Source: UBA2882 sp051877575 (GTDB taxonomy: Bacteria; Bacillota; Clostridia; Lachnospirales; Lachnospiraceae). From it: a DNA stretch of 55,702 nt. Positions 41,414 through 49,171 of this stretch are shown piece after piece; positions within the stretch are counted from its first letter, which is position 1; each line of letters starts with the position of its first letter. The position numbers were made by a program, and so were the translations under genes. Location of the stretch: NCBI GenBank assembly GCA_051877575.1, contig JBJEJA010000019.1:1-55702 (forward strand). Direction: 5' to 3'. The notes under the pieces were generated by a model. That model was not told where the DNA came from, did no database searches, and saw nothing but the letters and a program-made list of their open reading frames with translations.

Positions 41414-43876
41414 ATGGAAATCCGTATTTCGGTCCGCAGCTTTGTGGAGTTTTTGCTTCGAAGCGGTGATATTGATAACCGCAGAAGCGGCGGCAGTGAA
41501 GATGCCATGGCGGAAGGCGCGCGAATCCACCGTATGCTGCAAAAGCGCATGGGTATTGAATATCAGGCGGAAGTCTGGATGGTGGAAACGGTTTCTTTTC
41601 CCGACTATTCCATAGTGATAGAAGGAAGAGCCGACGGCGTTATTGATGACGGCAAAAACGGCAGGGTGGTCGTGGATGAGATCAAGGCAACCTACAGGGA
41701 ATTAAAGAAAATTACGGCACCTGAGCCGGTACATCTGGCACAGGCGAAGTGCTATGCTTATATCTATGCGAAGCAGTACAATCTGGATGAGATCGGCGTG
41801 CGCATGACCTACTGCAATATCGATACGGAACAGATCAAATATTTTCATGAGAATTTTCAATTTTTCGCATTGGAAAAATGGTTTGAAAATCTGCTGATGC
41901 AGTACCGGAAATGGGCGGATTTTGAATATGAATGGAAATTGAAACGGCAAAAGAGCATCGAAGAAATGAAATTCCCTTTTGACTATCGAAAAGGGCAGAA
42001 ACAGCTGGTGGGATATGTATACCAGACCATCAGTGAGCATAAAAAGCTGTATATGGAAGCGCCCACCGGTGTGGGGAAGACCATATCTGTCATGTATCCG
42101 TCCATTAAGGCTATGGGAGAAGGCAAGGCGGACAAACTGTTTTATCTGACGGCAAAGACGATAACGGGAACGGTGGCGAAGGATACGCTAAAATTGCTCA
42201 GGGAACAGGGGATGGCTTTTAAAAGTGTGGTCATTACCGCCAAAGAAAAGATATGCCCGCTTGAGGAGTGCAACTGTAATCCGGCAAGCTGTCCCTTTGC
42301 AAAAGGACATTATGACCGGATCAACGATGCGGTTTATGATCTCCTGACCCATGAAGATGCTTTTGACAGGGATGTCATATTGGAATATGCGCTGAACCAT
42401 GAGGTGTGTCCTTTTGAAATGGGACTGGATATGAGCCTGTTTTCCGACGGCGTGGTCTGTGATTATAATTATCTGTTTGATCCGCGGGCGCATTTACGAA
42501 GATTCTTTGCGGAGGGCATCAAAGGTTCCTATCTGTTTCTGATTGACGAAGCACACAACCTGGTGGAGCGAGGCAGGAGCATGTATAGCGCGACACTGGT
42601 CAAAGAGGATTTTCTGAAATTAAAGGAAATCATAAAACCACATTCCCCTTACCTGGCACGTCTGTCGGAAAAGTGTAATAAAGAATTGCTGGCATTAAAA
42701 AAAGAATGTGAAACCTATCGGGTTTTGACAAGCCATGCGTCCTTTATCACTGCCTGCAACAAACTGCACGGAGCGATCAACAATTATCTGGATGATCATG
42801 AGGACTGTCCGGTCAAGGAGCCGCTTTTGGATTTTTATTTTGAAGTATCACGGTTTCTGGATACTTATGACAGGATGGATTCGGAACATTATGTGACGTA
42901 CACGGGCTATGATGAGACGGATCGGTTTTTTATCAAGGAGTTTTGTGTGGATCCGTCGGAGGAGTTAAAACAGTGTATGGACAAGGGAGTGGCAAGTGTC
43001 TTATTTTCGGCTACATTCCTGCCTATACAATATTATAAGGGGCTGCTGGGCGGAACTGCAGGAGATTATGAGGTATATGCCCGGAGTACGTTTCCGCCGG
43101 ACCGGCAGATTCAGCTGATCGGACACGAAGTCACCAGCCGATATACAAGGCGCAGCGAATCGGAATACAGTAATATTGCACGCTATATCCATGGTATTAT
43201 CAGCGCCAGGGAAGGCAATTATATGGTATTTTTTCCGTCGCATGCTTTCCTGGAAAATGTATACAAGGCATTTGAAAATCTATATGGTGAAGAAACGGGA
43301 ATCCGGCTTCTGATGCAGGAAACCTATATGAAGGAAAATGAAAGAGAAGCTTTTCTGGAGTTCTTTTTGAATCCGGAAGAAGTGGAATTTGCCGGCAAAA
43401 TTGAGATGGATGTTCTGGTGGAGAACGAGGAAGATGATCATGATAATGATCAGGATTCATGCGTAGAGCCGGAGGAAATGCCTGCTACATTGCTGGGCTT
43501 TTGTGTGATGGGCGGCATTTTCGGAGAAGGAATTGATCTGAAAAACGATTCGCTGATCGGGGCCGTGATTGTGGGGACCGGGCTGCCCCAGGTCTGTCCC
43601 GAACGGGAAATCCTGAAAAATCATTTTGATGCCGCAGGAGAAGACGGCTTTGACTATGCCTATAAGTATCCGGGAATGAACAAAGTGCTGCAGGCGGCGG
43701 GACGTGTGATCCGCACCGCCGAGGATGCAGGTGTGGTGGCTTTGCTGGATGAGCGGTTTCTGCAGGCGGGATACCGAAAAATGTTTCCTGCAGAGTGGCA
43801 GCATATAAAGCCTGTAACCATAGACAATGCCGGAATTGCCGCCGCAAATTTCTGGGAGAGTCTGCCGGAGAAATAA
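41414..43876 (+). CDS. PD-(D/E)XK nuclease fused to XPD/DinG-like Fe-S helicase
   Basis: An 820-residue protein. Residues 1-180 form a RecB/Cas4-like nuclease: GRADGVID, then VVDEIKAT (catalytic D/E-x-K) and LAQAKCYAYIYA. The helicase has motif I EAPTGVGKT near 215 and DEAH box LIDEAHNL near 377. Between them are four cysteines (ICPLEECNCNPASCPF and EVCPFEM) in a probable 4Fe-4S domain. The C-terminal part has AGRVIRTAEDAGVV as motif VI. It probably unwinds 5' flaps, D-loops or forked DNA during repair. AGGAGG lies 8 nt before the ATG. It is convergent with nfo. Confidence 0.88.
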   Translation: MEIRISVRSFVEFLLRSGDIDNRRSGGSEDAMAEGARIHRMLQKRMGIEYQAEVWMVETVSFPDYSIVIEGRADGVIDDGKNGRVVVDEIKATYRELKKITAPEPVHLAQAKCYAYIYAKQYNLDEIGVRMTYCNIDTEQIKYFHENFQFFALEKWFENLLMQYRKWADFEYEWKLKRQKSIEEMKFPFDYRKGQKQLVGYVYQTISEHKKLYMEAPTGVGKTISVMYPSIKAMGEGKADKLFYLTAKTITGTVAKDTLKLLREQGMAFKSVVITAKEKICPLEECNCNPASCPFAKGHYDRINDAVYDLLTHEDAFDRDVILEYALNHEVCPFEMGLDMSLFSDGVVCDYNYLFDPRAHLRRFFAEGIKGSYLFLIDEAHNLVERGRSMYSATLVKEDFLKLKEIIKPHSPYLARLSEKCNKELLALKKECETYRVLTSHASFITACNKLHGAINNYLDDHEDCPVKEPLLDFYFEVSRFLDTYDRMDSEHYVTYTGYDETDRFFIKEFCVDPSEELKQCMDKGVASVLFSATFLPIQYYKGLLGGTAGDYEVYARSTFPPDRQIQLIGHEVTSRYTRRSESEYSNIARYIHGIISAREGNYMVFFPSHAFLENVYKAFENLYGEETGIRLLMQETYMKENEREAFLEFFLNPEEVEFAGKIEMDVLVENEEDDHDNDQDSCVEPEEMPATLLGFCVMGGIFGEGIDLKNDSLIGAVIVGTGLPQVCPEREILKNHFDAAGEDGFDYAYKYPGMNKVLQAAGRVIRTAEDAGVVALLDERFLQAGYRKMFPAEWQHIKPVTIDNAGIAAANFWESLPEK

Positions 43877-43885
43877 AAGTCTCTT

Positions 43886-44776
43886 TTATTGATGAACCGG
43901 GACGCTTCGCAGCCTTTCGATTTCTTCTTTATAAGGAGCAACCGTTTTGCCGGGATTTGCGGGATCCGGTATCCATGGTGTCTCCAGGATTTTGGGGACA
44001 GTGATAAAGTCCGGATGATGAACGATGTCATACAAAGCTTCAAAACCGATATAGCCTTCGCCCAGGTTGGCGTGGCGGTCTTTGGCGCTGCCTTGGGGGT
44101 TTTTGCTGTCGTTAATATGAAAAACGGCAATCTGATCCTTACCGATGATCCTGTCAAAATGCTCGATGACCCCATCAAAGTCCGTTTTGATATCATAGCC
44201 TGCATCGTGGGTGTGGCAGGTGTCAAAGCAGACTCTCAAATTCTCTGAATATTTTACACCATCATAAATGGATGCCAGTTCTTCAAAACTTCTGCCAAGT
44301 TCTGATCCTTTCCCTGCCATGGTTTCCAGTGCAATTTTGCAGGGCATGTCTTTACTCATCACCGCATTCAGTCCTTCTATTATCTTAGCAATCCCTTTAT
44401 CGGCGCCTTCGCCCACATGGGAACCGGGATGAAGCACCAGAACTTTGCTGCCGAAATCAATGCTTCGCTGCAGTTCCTTTTCCAAAAATTCCACTGCCAG
44501 AGTGAAAATGTCGGGTTTTACGGTATTGGCAAGATTGATGATATAGGGAGCATGAATGACGATCTGTTCAATGCCGTTTTCTTTTAAATAATGCCATCCT
44601 GCATCCAGATTACATTCAGAGGTATCTTTCCGCCTGGTATTCTGCGGAGCACCGGTGTAGACCATTAACGTATTTGCACCATAGGATACCGCTTCTTTGG
44701 CAGAACCTAAAAACATTTCTTTGCCGCTCATGCCCACGTGGGAGCCCAAAATCATTTTTTGAATATCAGTCATCAT
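43886..44776 (-). CDS. nfo: Deoxyribonuclease IV (AP endonuclease)
   Basis: Cleaves 5' to abasic sites in base-excision repair. The product is 296 residues. A TIM barrel with three-zinc-site ligands is visible in order: GSHVGMSG, IVIHAPY, LHPGSHVGEG, ALETMAGKGSELG, CFDTCHTHDAGYD, FHINDSKNPQGSAKDRHANLG and KILETPW. All key residues are present. AGGAG lies 7 nt before the ATG at 44776. It ends 9 bp from the stop of the convergent nuclease-helicase gene, with no clear terminator between. Confidence 0.96.
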   Translation of the reverse strand: MMTDIQKMILGSHVGMSGKEMFLGSAKEAVSYGANTLMVYTGAPQNTRRKDTSECNLDAGWHYLKENGIEQIVIHAPYIINLANTVKPDIFTLAVEFLEKELQRSIDFGSKVLVLHPGSHVGEGADKGIAKIIEGLNAVMSKDMPCKIALETMAGKGSELGRSFEELASIYDGVKYSENLRVCFDTCHTHDAGYDIKTDFDGVIEHFDRIIGKDQIAVFHINDSKNPQGSAKDRHANLGEGYIGFEALYDIVHHPDFITVPKILETPWIPDPANPGKTVAPYKEEIERLRSVPVHQ

Positions 44777-45180
44777 TTTTTTAACTCCTGTCTTTTATTT
44801 TATAAAGAGTGTTATTTATATGCCGCTCAGATAAAACGGAACAAAGTGACCTTGGATGTTTCCAATGACAAAATAACTCCGAAAATGATAAGAAACCATG
44901 TCGTACTTTGTCCATAAAATACTATATCATATAACAAATGTTCTGAAAAAGGAAGTATTTGGGAGTTATCCACAACGAAAAACGAAGAGGTTCACATAAG
45001 GCATAAAAATGAAAAGTGTTATGCTTTTGGGGAAAAAGTCGAAATTTTTGGAAAAATGCAAGAAATGACATACGGTCTTGCACATTTTGAGTCGATACTT
45101 GTCAAATTGTGACAGGCGAAAGCTGTGGATAACTATGTGGAAATTGGGGATTTCTAAAAAAAAGAAGATGTTATATTTAT

Positions 45181-45227
45181 TTTGCAAGAAAAATGTCAAA
45201 AAAAATTTGCAATGAAAATGTCAAAAA
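45181..45227. repeat. Two 22-bp direct repeats
   Basis: Copies at 45181-45202 and 45206-45227 (25-bp period) differ at only two positions. Each contains TTTGCAA followed by AAAATGTCAAAAA. The layout is iteron-like or a tandem protein-binding site. Confidence 0.75.
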
Positions 45228-45411
45228 TGTGGTCTGTGGATGCGAATAATAGGTAAGGGTTATGTAAACAGAATGAAATGGCAAAAAAACAGTGGGAAAA
45301 ATTATAAAAAATCATGCGTTCTTGATAAATACCGCATCCCGATATGTGCATTCTGCATATGGAAAAGAAGTATAGAAAAGCAGATTAGGGTTTCTATATA
45401 TGGTAGATATG

Positions 45412-45420
45412 TGATATAAT
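45412..45420 (+). promoter_or_regulatory. Extended -10 element upstream of the amylase gene
   Basis: TG-A-TATAAT at 45412-45420. A second candidate is TTGACA at 45457-45462, with only a weak -10. Confidence 0.45.
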
Positions 45421-45488
45421 GGGCACAAGATTTTCTGTGAAAATTTCCGAAAGGCATTGACAGACCGGATATATCGTGGTACGTTGAT

Positions 45489-45517
45489 TGTACTAATGTA
45501 CTAATAGGCATAGTACA
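45489..45517 (+). promoter_or_regulatory. Candidate operator before the amylase gene
   Basis: GTACTAAT is directly repeated (45490-45497, 45498-45505), and TGTACTA pairs with TAGTACA (45511-45517) as an inverted repeat. It lies in the leader, 53 bp before the start codon, and could bind a sugar-responsive repressor. Confidence 0.4.
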
Positions 45518-45569
45518 CACGGGAGGTTCACGGAAAACAAGCGAATAACGATTCAGGAGGACAAGAGAG

Positions 45570-46883
45570 ATGTGGGCTTATGAAAGTGTGTTTTATCAGA
45601 TTTATCCGTTGGGATTTTGCGGAGCACCCTTTGAAAATGACGGAGTAGAAGAAGCGAGGATTTTGAAAGTAATAGATTGGATTCCTCATATGAAGAAACT
45701 GGGAGTGAATGCGATATACTTTTCCCCGGTGTTCGATTCGGATACGCATGGATATAACACGAGAGACTATCGTAAGATAGATTGCAGACTTGGTAATAAC
45801 GGGGATTTTAAAAAAGTATGCGATGCATTACATAAAGAAGGAATCAAAGTTGTGCTGGACGGCGTGTTCAATCATGTGGGGCGCGGCTTCTGGGCATTTC
45901 AGGATGTTTTGAAGAATCGGGAAAATTCTCCCTACAAAGATTGGTTTTACCGCATTGATTTCGGTGGAAATTCCAATTATAACGACGGGCTCTGGTATGA
46001 GGGCTGGGAAGGAAACTATGATCTGGTCAAGTTGAATCTTCGGAATGAAGCTGTCATTACGCATCTGTTGGAATGCGTGAAGGGGTGGATCGATGAATTT
46101 GATATCGATGGCCTGAGGCTGGATGTGGCATATTGTCTTGACCATGATTTTGTCAGAAGGCTGAGAAGTTTCTGCGACAGTAATAAAGAAGACTTTTTCC
46201 TGTTGGGCGAAATGCTTCATGGAGACTACAATCAGATGGTAAACGACGGGATGCTGCATTCCGCCACCAATTACGAATGTTATAAAGGGTTGTTTTCCAG
46301 TTTTAACAGCATGAATATGTTTGAAATCAACCATTCCCTGTTACGTCAGTTTGGACCTGAAAACTGGACGTTGTATAGAGGAAAACACTTGTTATCTTTT
46401 GTGGATAATCATGATGTGTCGCGTATTGCCAGCAATCTGACCAATGAAAAGCATCTGCCGCTTATTTATGCGCTGATGTTCGGTATGCCGGGAATTCCCT
46501 GTGTATATTACGGAAGCGAGTGGGGTGCAAAGGCCAATAAGAGTGAAGGAGATCCCGCACTGCGTGCCTGCTTTGAAAAGCCGGAGGAAAATGAACTGAC
46601 GGAGTATATCGCAGTGCTGGCAGAGGCAAAGAAATCCAGTAAAGCTCTGAATTACGGCGATTTCAGATCGGTTGTCCTGACAAATAAACAATGTATTTTT
46701 GAGAGAAAATGTGATGACGAGCGTGTGCTGGTAGCGATCAACGCGGATGCCGAGAGTTATATGGCACATTTTGATGCGGGCTGCGGAACCGCAGTGGACC
46801 TGATTACGGGAGAACAGCATGATTTCGGCGGAGGAAGCGAACTGCCTCCTTACAGTGCCGCTTTTTGGAAGATGGAAAAATAA
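45570..46883 (+). CDS. GH13 alpha-amylase family glycosidase, cytoplasmic
   Basis: A 437-residue enzyme with no signal peptide, so it acts on imported maltodextrins or internal glycogen. The (beta/alpha)8 barrel motifs are GVFNHVG (region I), GLRLDVAY with the nucleophile Asp (II), LLGEML with the acid Glu (III) and FVDNHDVSR (IV). The YQIYPLGFCGAP opening and short length place it near cyclomaltodextrinase/neopullulanase-like enzymes lacking the N-terminal extension. Exact specificity cannot be read. AGGAGG precedes the ATG. It is followed by the ABC genes after 46 bp. Confidence 0.9.
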   Translation: MWAYESVFYQIYPLGFCGAPFENDGVEEARILKVIDWIPHMKKLGVNAIYFSPVFDSDTHGYNTRDYRKIDCRLGNNGDFKKVCDALHKEGIKVVLDGVFNHVGRGFWAFQDVLKNRENSPYKDWFYRIDFGGNSNYNDGLWYEGWEGNYDLVKLNLRNEAVITHLLECVKGWIDEFDIDGLRLDVAYCLDHDFVRRLRSFCDSNKEDFFLLGEMLHGDYNQMVNDGMLHSATNYECYKGLFSSFNSMNMFEINHSLLRQFGPENWTLYRGKHLLSFVDNHDVSRIASNLTNEKHLPLIYALMFGMPGIPCVYYGSEWGAKANKSEGDPALRACFEKPEENELTEYIAVLAEAKKSSKALNYGDFRSVVLTNKQCIFERKCDDERVLVAINADAESYMAHFDAGCGTAVDLITGEQHDFGGGSELPPYSAAFWKMEK

Positions 46884-46929
46884 ATGCCGGCGGTCGGCCT
46901 GATACTTTTGAAATATGTGGAGGTGTGAA

Positions 46930-47658
46930 ATGGGGGCAGAACGGGAAACTGTCATCCGGGTAAAGGATCTTTATAAAATCTATAAGGTCGGTGATACCAA
47001 GGTGCGTGCACTGAACGGTGTGGATTTTCAGATTTATAAAGGTGAGTTCTGCGCCATTGTCGGGGCATCCGGTTCCGGCAAATCTACTTTGCTGAACATG
47101 CTTGCGGGGTTGGAGAAACCGACAAAGGGATCCATTGTCATTGCAGGCGAGCATATGGAAAAGAAGTCGGAGAACGAACTGGTTGCTTTCCGGAGAAAAC
47201 ATATCGGATTTATTTTCCAGTCGTTCAATCTGCTCCCTACGATGAATGCGGTGGAGAATGTGGCTCTGCCGCTGACATTTCAGGGAATGGATAAGGCGAA
47301 AAGAGAAAAAATGGCAGAAGATGCTATCAGGCTGGTAGGGCTTCAAAAGTATCGGAAACACAAACCGACACAGATGTCAGGCGGACAGCAGCAAAGGGTT
47401 GGCGTGGCAAGGGCTCTGGTAGTAAATCCCGAAATCATATTTGCGGATGAACCTACCGGAAATTTGGATTCTCATACATCCGAGGATGTGATGAACCTGA
47501 TGAAAAAAGTGGTGCGGGAGCAGAACCAGACCCTGATCATGGTTACACATGATAATCATCTGGCGGAGTATGCAGACCGTATCTTTCATATAAAGGACGG
47601 AAAAATAATCAAAATCGAGGATAAAAGGGAGAGTGCGGATGATGAGGATAAGGAATAA
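46930..47658 (+). CDS. MacB/LolD-type ABC transporter ATPase
   Basis: A 242-residue ATPase. Walker A is GASGSGKST, the Q-loop FIFQSFNLLPTMNAVENVAL, the signature MSGGQQQRVGVARAL, Walker B IIFADEPTG and the H-loop MVTHD. This is the subfamily that pairs with FtsX-like permeases (LolD, MacB, FtsE). ATG at 46930 follows GGAGG by 6 nt. The next gene starts before its stop, so this is the first gene of a three-gene operon with a surface protein and a permease. Confidence 0.95.
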   Translation: MGAERETVIRVKDLYKIYKVGDTKVRALNGVDFQIYKGEFCAIVGASGSGKSTLLNMLAGLEKPTKGSIVIAGEHMEKKSENELVAFRRKHIGFIFQSFNLLPTMNAVENVALPLTFQGMDKAKREKMAEDAIRLVGLQKYRKHKPTQMSGGQQQRVGVARALVVNPEIIFADEPTGNLDSHTSEDVMNLMKKVVREQNQTLIMVTHDNHLAEYADRIFHIKDGKIIKIEDKRESADDEDKE

Positions 47659-49168
47659 GGAAATGAACGGGAAAAAAGAATACAGGGGTGTGTTACATAA
47701 AGCCGTATTGTTGGGTACGGCGGTTTTGTCAATGACCTTTATGCTTATGGCGGCAGGCTCGACGCCGGTCTGTGCGGAGACGGTCAGCGATAATGACCCG
47801 GTACCTACCACCACCAACGAATTCATCATGGTAGGAGGCAACTGGGTTACACCGACAGCCGTTTACGGAAGAACGGTAAATGTGGTTCTTCCGGTTGTCA
47901 ATATGTCCAATACGAATTTGACCAATGTAATAGTAACGCCTGTTATTTCGTCCGATACCGGCGAATGGCCTTTTGAAATCGAGACCAGCGGCTATACACA
48001 GACCATTGCAGACCTGCCGGGCAGAGGCAACGGTCAAAATGACATGGACAGAAGAAGGGAACTGACATGGACGTTTAAAACCAGAGGCGATGTGCTGAAC
48101 GGTTATTATAAAGTCCCTTTTAACGTTATCTATTATACCAGTGAGGGGTATGAGACAACAACCATTACGACATGGGTAAAAGCAGTGGGGGCTCCGGGCA
48201 GCGGAAATGTCTCCGACGGCGGCACGGGGACTTCGACGCCGAGAGTTATTATTACCGGATTTGATACGATTCCGGCCGATGTGTATGCGGGAGATACATT
48301 TACATTGACCCTGCATCTGAAAAATACTTCCAAACGTACGGCGGTATCCAATATGCAGATCGATCTGACGACTCCCACGGCGGGAAAAGATTCGGAATCC
48401 ACTTATGAGGCGTTTCTGCCCACCAGCGGCTCGAACACACTGTATGTAGAGAAAATTGCCGCAGACGGGACGGCGGACATTTCCATAGAGATGACCGCAA
48501 AATCCGATCTGACCCAGAAACCTTATGCGATTGCGGTTAATATGGCGTATGAAGATTCAAAATACAGCCCTTATACGGCAACAGCCAATGTTTCCATTCC
48601 GATTAAGCAGGAGGCGCGCTTTGATATCGGTTCCATGGAAGTGCTCCCGTCCGATATATCCGTCGGCGAGCAGAGCAATGTGATGTTCAGCATTTTTAAC
48701 ACCGGAAAAACTACATTGTATAATGTGCAGGTTAAATTTGAAGGAGACAGCATCAGCGGTGGGGAAACCTTTATCGGGAAAATTGAGCCGGGCGCTACCG
48801 GAAATGTGGATACCATGATTACCGGTGAGGCTGCAACCATGGATGACGGAACTGTTAAGGCAATTGTCTATTATGAGGATGAGTCCGGCACGGTATATAC
48901 AAAAGAAGCGGACTTTACACTTTATGTTTATGAGGCATCTTTTGAAGATGACATGATGTATGACGATATGATGATGGAGGAAGAAAGCGGCAGCAGCCCG
49001 TGGAAAGCAATCATCACAATTGTTATAGTTGTTTTGGTCATTGGCGGAATTACGGCGGCTGTGATTATCATAAAGAAGAGAAAAAAGAAAAAAGAACAGC
49101 TGGAGCTGGAAGCGGAATTGGACGAGGATATTGACGGTGCGGAAACGGATGCGGATGATGAGGTGTAG
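47639..49168 (+). CDS. Secreted, membrane-anchored CARDB/COG1361-like protein
   Basis: A 509-residue protein. An N-terminal signal peptide (HKAVLLGTAVLSMTFMLMAAG, cleaved near AET) is followed by about 400 residues of beta-rich, Ig/CARDB-like repeats (VVLPVVNMSNTNLTNVIVTP, TLTLHLKNTSKRTAVSNMQI, MFSIFNTGKTTLYNVQVKF). There is then an acidic Met-rich stretch, a membrane helix (IITIVIVVLVIGGITAAVII) and a basic-then-acidic tail. It resembles S-layer-like COG1361 proteins. ATG at 47639 follows AGGGAG. Lying between ATPase and permease, it is probably the extracellular partner of the transporter. Confidence 0.8.
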   Translation: MMRIRNKEMNGKKEYRGVLHKAVLLGTAVLSMTFMLMAAGSTPVCAETVSDNDPVPTTTNEFIMVGGNWVTPTAVYGRTVNVVLPVVNMSNTNLTNVIVTPVISSDTGEWPFEIETSGYTQTIADLPGRGNGQNDMDRRRELTWTFKTRGDVLNGYYKVPFNVIYYTSEGYETTTITTWVKAVGAPGSGNVSDGGTGTSTPRVIITGFDTIPADVYAGDTFTLTLHLKNTSKRTAVSNMQIDLTTPTAGKDSESTYEAFLPTSGSNTLYVEKIAADGTADISIEMTAKSDLTQKPYAIAVNMAYEDSKYSPYTATANVSIPIKQEARFDIGSMEVLPSDISVGEQSNVMFSIFNTGKTTLYNVQVKFEGDSISGGETFIGKIEPGATGNVDTMITGEAATMDDGTVKAIVYYEDESGTVYTKEADFTLYVYEASFEDDMMYDDMMMEEESGSSPWKAIITIVIVVLVIGGITAAVIIIKKRKKKKEQLELEAELDEDIDGAETDADDEV

Positions 49169-49171
49169 CCA

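Larger units (their letters stand above)
44777..45569. other. 793-bp AT-rich intergenic region with DnaA-box-like sites
   Basis: No credible gene. Contents: a consensus DnaA box TTATCCACA at 44966-44974, its inverse TGTGGATAA at 45124-45132, and a weaker TGTGGATGC at 45235-45243. Also present are seven TGTCA/TGACA pentamers (44866, 45066, 45100, 45110, 45194, 45219, 45458), a pair of direct repeats, and the amylase promoter region. Both flanking genes (nfo and the amylase) are transcribed away from it, so it also holds two divergent promoters. There is no dnaA or dnaN nearby, so this is not a standard oriC. Confidence 0.6.

Noticed and set aside
44966..45199. A 77-residue minus-strand open frame in the intergenic region
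   Set aside because: Phe-rich translation of A/T-rich DNA, no ribosome site, and it covers the repeats.
45302..45520. A 72-residue minus-strand open frame before the amylase gene
   Set aside because: It covers the predicted promoter and operator and has no recognisable features.
44777..45569. Chromosomal origin of replication
   Set aside because: DnaA-like boxes and AT-richness are present, but there is no dnaA, dnaN, recF or gyrB, and gene orientation does not switch across the region.
46400..46408. Third consensus DnaA box (TGTGGATAA)
   Set aside because: It lies inside the amylase gene and encodes the conserved VDNHD catalytic region, so coding constraint explains it.
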